A stretch of DNA of 64,000 bases from Azophilus sp965200465. Lineage in GTDB: Bacteria; Pseudomonadota; Gammaproteobacteria; Pseudomonadales; Azotimanducaceae. Positions 61,344 through 64,000 of the stretch are shown here, piece by piece. Each line of letters starts with the position of its first letter. Position 1 is the stretch's first letter. The notes under the pieces were generated by a model that had not been told where the DNA came from, did not search any database, and was given only the letters and a program-made list of their open reading frames with translations. The position numbers and the translations under genes are program-made. The stretch spans positions 2,542,001-2,606,000 of the forward strand of contig OZ241358.1 in NCBI GenBank assembly GCA_965200465.1, in the 5' to 3' direction.

Positions 61344-62792
61344 TCAAGCCTCCGCTGCCTTGGGCGGCGCAACCGCGACGGTGCGGCGGCCCTTGACAGT
61401 CATGCACAGATTGAACGCCAGCAGCAGGGCGCCGGCGAAGAAGATGCCCCCGGCCGCCAGGCGCAGCGCGTAGTAGGGCGCCATGCTGGCCATGATGTCC
61501 TTGAAGCTGAAGCTGGGTTCGCCGATTTCGTCCAAGCTCAGCCAAAGCAGCCCTTGGGACACCCCGGCGCCCCACATGGCCAGTATGTAGAGCATGGTGC
61601 CCGCCAGCGCCAGCCAGAAGTGAATGTTGGCCAGCCGGACGCTGTGCAGCGGCGCTCCCATCAGCCGGGGAACCAGGAAGTAGAAGGTGCCGAAGGTGAT
61701 CAGGGCGTTCCAGCCCAGCGCCCCGGAATGGACGTGCCCTATGGTCCAATCGGTGAAGTGGCTGACTACGTTGACGCTCTTGATGGACATCATCGGCCCC
61801 TCAAAGGTGGCCAGCCCGTAGAACGCCAGCGACAGCACGATGAACTTCAGCGCCGGGTCCGTCTTCAGCTTCTCCCAGGCCCCGGCCACCGTCATCACGC
61901 CGTTCACCATCGTGGCCCAGGAGGGCGCCAGCAGGACGAGGCTCATCACCATGCCCAAGGACTGCACCCATTCGGGAATGGCGTTGTAGTGCAGGTGGTG
62001 CGGGCCGGCCCAGATGTAGGCGTAGGTGAAGGCCCAGAAGGCGACGATGGACAGGCGGTAGCTCCAGATGGGCCGGTCGGCATGCTTAGGCAGGAAGTAG
62101 TACAGCATGCCGAGGAAGCCGCCGGTCAGCAGAAAGCCCACGGCGTTGTGCCCATACCACCACTGCACGATGGCGTCCTGCGCGCCGGCGAACAGCGAAT
62201 AGGACTTGGACAAGCTTACCGGCACGGCTAGGCTGTTGACGATGTGCAGCATGGCGATGACGATGATGAGCGCCCCGTAGAACCAGTTGGAGACGTAGAT
62301 CGGCTGGATCCGGCGCTTGGCGATGGTGCCGAAGAAGACGAAGGCGAAGCACACCCAGACCAGAGCGATGGCGATGTCGAAGGGCCACTCCAGCTCCGCA
62401 TACTCCTTGCCGGCGTTCCAGCCGGCCAAGAGCGAAAGCCCCCCGGCGAGGACGCCGACCTGCCAGCCGATGCAGCAAAACCACGCCAGCCCCGGCGCAA
62501 ACAGCGGCGCATGGCAGGTGCGCTGCACGCTGTAGAAGGCGGTGCCCATCAGCGCGGAGACGCCGAAGCCGAAGATCACCGCATTGGTGTGCAGGGTGCG
62601 CAGCCGCCCGTAGGACAGCCACTCCCGCCCGAAGTCGAGCTGCGGCCAAACCAGTTCGGCGGCGACGTAAAGGCCGGCCAGCATGCCCAGCACCGCCCAG
62701 GCCACCGAGCACAGCACCAGGGCCGTCACTGGGCGGTCGTGGTAAACCTCCGCTGGGCTTGGCGCTTTGCCGGCGGCCTGCTCCGCAACCAT
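61344..62792 (-). CDS. ccoN: cbb3-type cytochrome oxidase subunit I (CcoN)
   Basis: 482 residues with about 12 transmembrane segments. Haem and copper histidines are in RTLHTNAVIFGFG, WWYGHNAVGFLL, GPHHLHYNAIP and IGHVHSGALGWN. It is the catalytic subunit of the high-affinity oxygen-reducing terminal oxidase, used in low oxygen. The ATG at 62792 is favoured over a TTG at 62801. No FNR-type site was confirmed upstream because a YIP1 gene lies there at short distance. Confidence 0.95.
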   Translation of the reverse strand: MVAEQAAGKAPSPAEVYHDRPVTALVLCSVAWAVLGMLAGLYVAAELVWPQLDFGREWLSYGRLRTLHTNAVIFGFGVSALMGTAFYSVQRTCHAPLFAPGLAWFCCIGWQVGVLAGGLSLLAGWNAGKEYAELEWPFDIAIALVWVCFAFVFFGTIAKRRIQPIYVSNWFYGALIIVIAMLHIVNSLAVPVSLSKSYSLFAGAQDAIVQWWYGHNAVGFLLTGGFLGMLYYFLPKHADRPIWSYRLSIVAFWAFTYAYIWAGPHHLHYNAIPEWVQSLGMVMSLVLLAPSWATMVNGVMTVAGAWEKLKTDPALKFIVLSLAFYGLATFEGPMMSIKSVNVVSHFTDWTIGHVHSGALGWNALITFGTFYFLVPRLMGAPLHSVRLANIHFWLALAGTMLYILAMWGAGVSQGLLWLSLDEIGEPSFSFKDIMASMAPYYALRLAAGGIFFAGALLLAFNLCMTVKGRRTVAVAPPKAAEA

Positions 62793-62810
62793 GCGCCCCA
62801 AGCCCCCCTG

Positions 62811-63425
62811 CTAGACCCCGACGGTCGGGCCGACGCCGCTGGTCCACAGGGCGACGGTCAGGCCCAGCAGGCTCACCGCACCCACCAGCAGGCAGCCCAC
62901 CAAGGCGGACGCCATCAGCATGCCGCGCTCCGGTTCGATGCCCAGCGCCACCGGCAGCCCTTTGTAGAGCAGGTAAAGGCTCCACAGCAGCGCCGGGATC
63001 AACGCCAGCATGTTCAGGAAGACATGGGGAAACAAATGGAAGACGCTGGCGATGACTATGGGCAGGGCGACGATGGCGACCAAGGCAAGATGGACGCCGA
63101 GGCCGTTCCGGGCGCCGTAGGTGGCGGCCATCCAGCGGGACAGGACTGCGGTGCTCATCAAGCCGAACGCCAGCGCCAGAAAATAGCCTATGCCGACCAA
63201 CGTCAGGACGTCGCCCGGCAGACGCAGGGGTTCGGCGGCGCCCAGCCGCCAGCCGAACAGGGAGCTGCCCACGAAGACGAACGCCGGCGGCGCCAGCGCC
63301 AACCACAGGATCTGCTTGAAGAACACCTCAGTGGGGTCCGGCTGCCTGTTGGACAGTTCGGCGAAAGCCTCGCTGGGGTTCAGCAGCGCACGAAGTGGAA
63401 ACCACGACTGTGGAAACTTGCTCAT
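62811..63425 (-). CDS. YIP1-family membrane protein
   Basis: 204 residues with five hydrophobic segments, among them QILWLALAPPAFVFVGSSLF, LVGIGYFLALAFGLMS, LVAIVALPIVIASVFHLFP and the last ALVGCLLVGAVSLLGLTVALW, in the YIP1 arrangement (PLRALLNPSEAF at the start is typical). It precedes ccoN by 18 bp on the same strand and may be transcribed with it. Function unknown. Confidence 0.8.
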   Translation of the reverse strand: MSKFPQSWFPLRALLNPSEAFAELSNRQPDPTEVFFKQILWLALAPPAFVFVGSSLFGWRLGAAEPLRLPGDVLTLVGIGYFLALAFGLMSTAVLSRWMAATYGARNGLGVHLALVAIVALPIVIASVFHLFPHVFLNMLALIPALLWSLYLLYKGLPVALGIEPERGMLMASALVGCLLVGAVSLLGLTVALWTSGVGPTVGV

Positions 63426-63572
63426 CAAGCGGCCGGCTTAAGGTGTCCTAAGCGCGATCTTATCAGTTCTTCAAGGCGGGCGAACCAATCGCGCTGGCGG
63501 CGGCCGGCCTAAGTCCGCTGAGAGAGTTGCGCTGTTCCAGACCCCGCGTCCCATAAGGCCCCCCAATTCCCG

Positions 63573-63654
63573 CTTAGCAGCCTGCTGAAAGACCATCGGC
63601 GTCTCCAAGAACAATTTCACGCTGGACGCCAGAGTTTTTCAGCAGACTGCTAAG
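63573..63654. repeat. 82-bp MITE-like inverted-repeat element
   Basis: CTTAGCAGCCTGCTGAAA (63573-63590) is matched by the inverted TTTCAGCAGACTGCTAAG at the right end (63637-63654) with one mismatch. An inner GGCGTC/GACGCC pair extends the possible hairpin. The end motif CAGTCTGCTGAAA is typical of several IS families, so it may be a non-autonomous element whose transposase lies elsewhere. Confidence 0.7.
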
Positions 63655-63727
63655 GAATCGTTGAAGTGCGTTGCAAGGCGCACCGTGCAAGGGGGTTTCC
63701 GGCGATTGCGTGGTTGCGGGACTTAAG

Positions 63728-63790
63728 ACGGTTTGATGCCTGGGGGCGCGGGCCTCCCGCCCGCCTGCGGGCCGGGCGATCCTTATCCAA
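63728..63790. repeat. GC-rich dispersed repeat, copy 2
   Basis: Reverse-orientation relative of 49276-49366: GGATAAGGATCGCCCGGCCC on the minus strand, then palindromic GGCGGG/CCCGCC, ending AGGCATCAA. The interior differs in length. Confidence 0.65.
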
Positions 63791-63842
63791 GGATGAGGCT
63801 AACACTATTGAGTAAAACTTCTCAATGAAGTAATTTCACCCT

Positions 63843-64000
63843 ATGGCCCTCTTTCAGCGCAAACAGGCATCCACCGTTGTTGAGCGGCTGCACGAACCTG
63901 TCCGGTGGCTGATCTTCATCGGCGGTCCCCGCCAGTGCGGCAAAACCACGCTGATTCGGCAGGCGTTGAACCAGATTGGCCGGACAACGCGCTACCGCTA
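63843..64000 (+). CDS. DUF4143-type ATPase, N-terminus only
   Basis: 52 codons to the window edge. KQASTVVERLHEPVRWLIFI is followed by Walker A GGPRQCGKTT, as in the ATP-binding proteins with a C-terminal DUF4143 domain. These are common in host-associated bacteria, with unknown function. The rest lies outside the window. A TATGG context start without a clear ribosome site. Confidence 0.8.
   Translation, partial: MALFQRKQASTVVERLHEPVRWLIFIGGPRQCGKTTLIRQALNQIGRTTRYR

Noticed and set aside
61320..62231. 303-codon plus-strand ORF
   Set aside because: Antisense of ccoN.
62244..63512. 422-codon plus-strand ORF
   Set aside because: Antisense of ccoN and the YIP1 gene; Gln/Gly/Arg-rich.

Overview
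The window is GC-rich bacterial DNA, about 60% or more over most of its length, with short gaps and operon-style overlaps. Gene content suggests a proteobacterium, most likely a gammaproteobacterium: a ccoNOQP cbb3 oxidase operon, oppABCDF, a tRNA-Leu with encoded CCA, acyl-CoA ligase and aminoglycoside-phosphotransferase-like acyl-CoA genes, and a CinA-type domain protein. The density of toxin-antitoxin genes, a restriction-modification system, leucine-rich repeats, broken genes and small palindromic repeats resembles genomes of host-associated (for example sponge-associated) bacteria. That lifestyle is inference only. No rRNA or CRISPR array was seen.

Layout. 1-11.2 kb (minus strand): a SNF2-type helicase running off the left edge with a 90-bp palindromic insert, a Rieske oxygenase, a Xre/RES toxin-antitoxin pair, an AT-rich block of unrecognised and partly frameshifted genes (4.66-6.37 kb), and a catabolic cluster of a GcvT-like protein and two phytoene-dehydrogenase-like flavoproteins. 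11.5-18.2 kb: an IS3 remnant, a glutaminyl-peptide cyclotransferase, a Uma2 nuclease, a coiled-coil protein, a MoxR/VWA pair and a decayed methyltransferase fragment. 18.2-24.9 kb: oppABCDF, whose OppC and OppD carry unusual insertions. 25.5-33.6 kb: RadC, a shortened Schlafen/AlbA-type protein and a type III restriction-modification operon with an MNT/HEPN pair between mod and res, followed by a VapC.

33.6-46 kb is the most accessory part. It holds a uracil-DNA-glycosylase-like gene interrupted by an antisense fragment of a Calx-beta-like gene, an IS3 element with a broken transposase, and a 3.6-kb gene for a secreted leucine-rich-repeat metzincin protease with duplicated beta domains. It continues with two small secreted-protein genes (one with a stop codon just after its signal peptide), a YaaW-like fusion with a polylysine linker, a frameshifted integrase, and a HigB toxin followed by a HigA antitoxin fused to a second uracil-DNA-glycosylase-like domain. 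Both glycosylase-like genes are followed by the same 146-bp piece of a DUF1801 gene.

46.4-64 kb is mostly ordinary chromosome: tRNA-Leu(CAA), phosphotransferase and acyl-CoA genes, a MerR regulator, CinA-like, SDR, desaturase, enoyl-CoA hydratase, ElyC-like, luciferase-like and HCCA-isomerase-like genes, ccoNOQP, a YIP1 protein and the start of a DUF4143-type ATPase. The 317-bp gap after the MerR gene holds what looks like an undescribed structured small RNA (50531-50644). It has a promoter sharing a 12-bp operator with the MerR gene's own promoter, a three-stem fold, a loop containing CCUCC, and a terminal T-run. This RNA, the two glycosylase/toxin-antitoxin mosaics and the AT-rich block are the best candidates for new biology.
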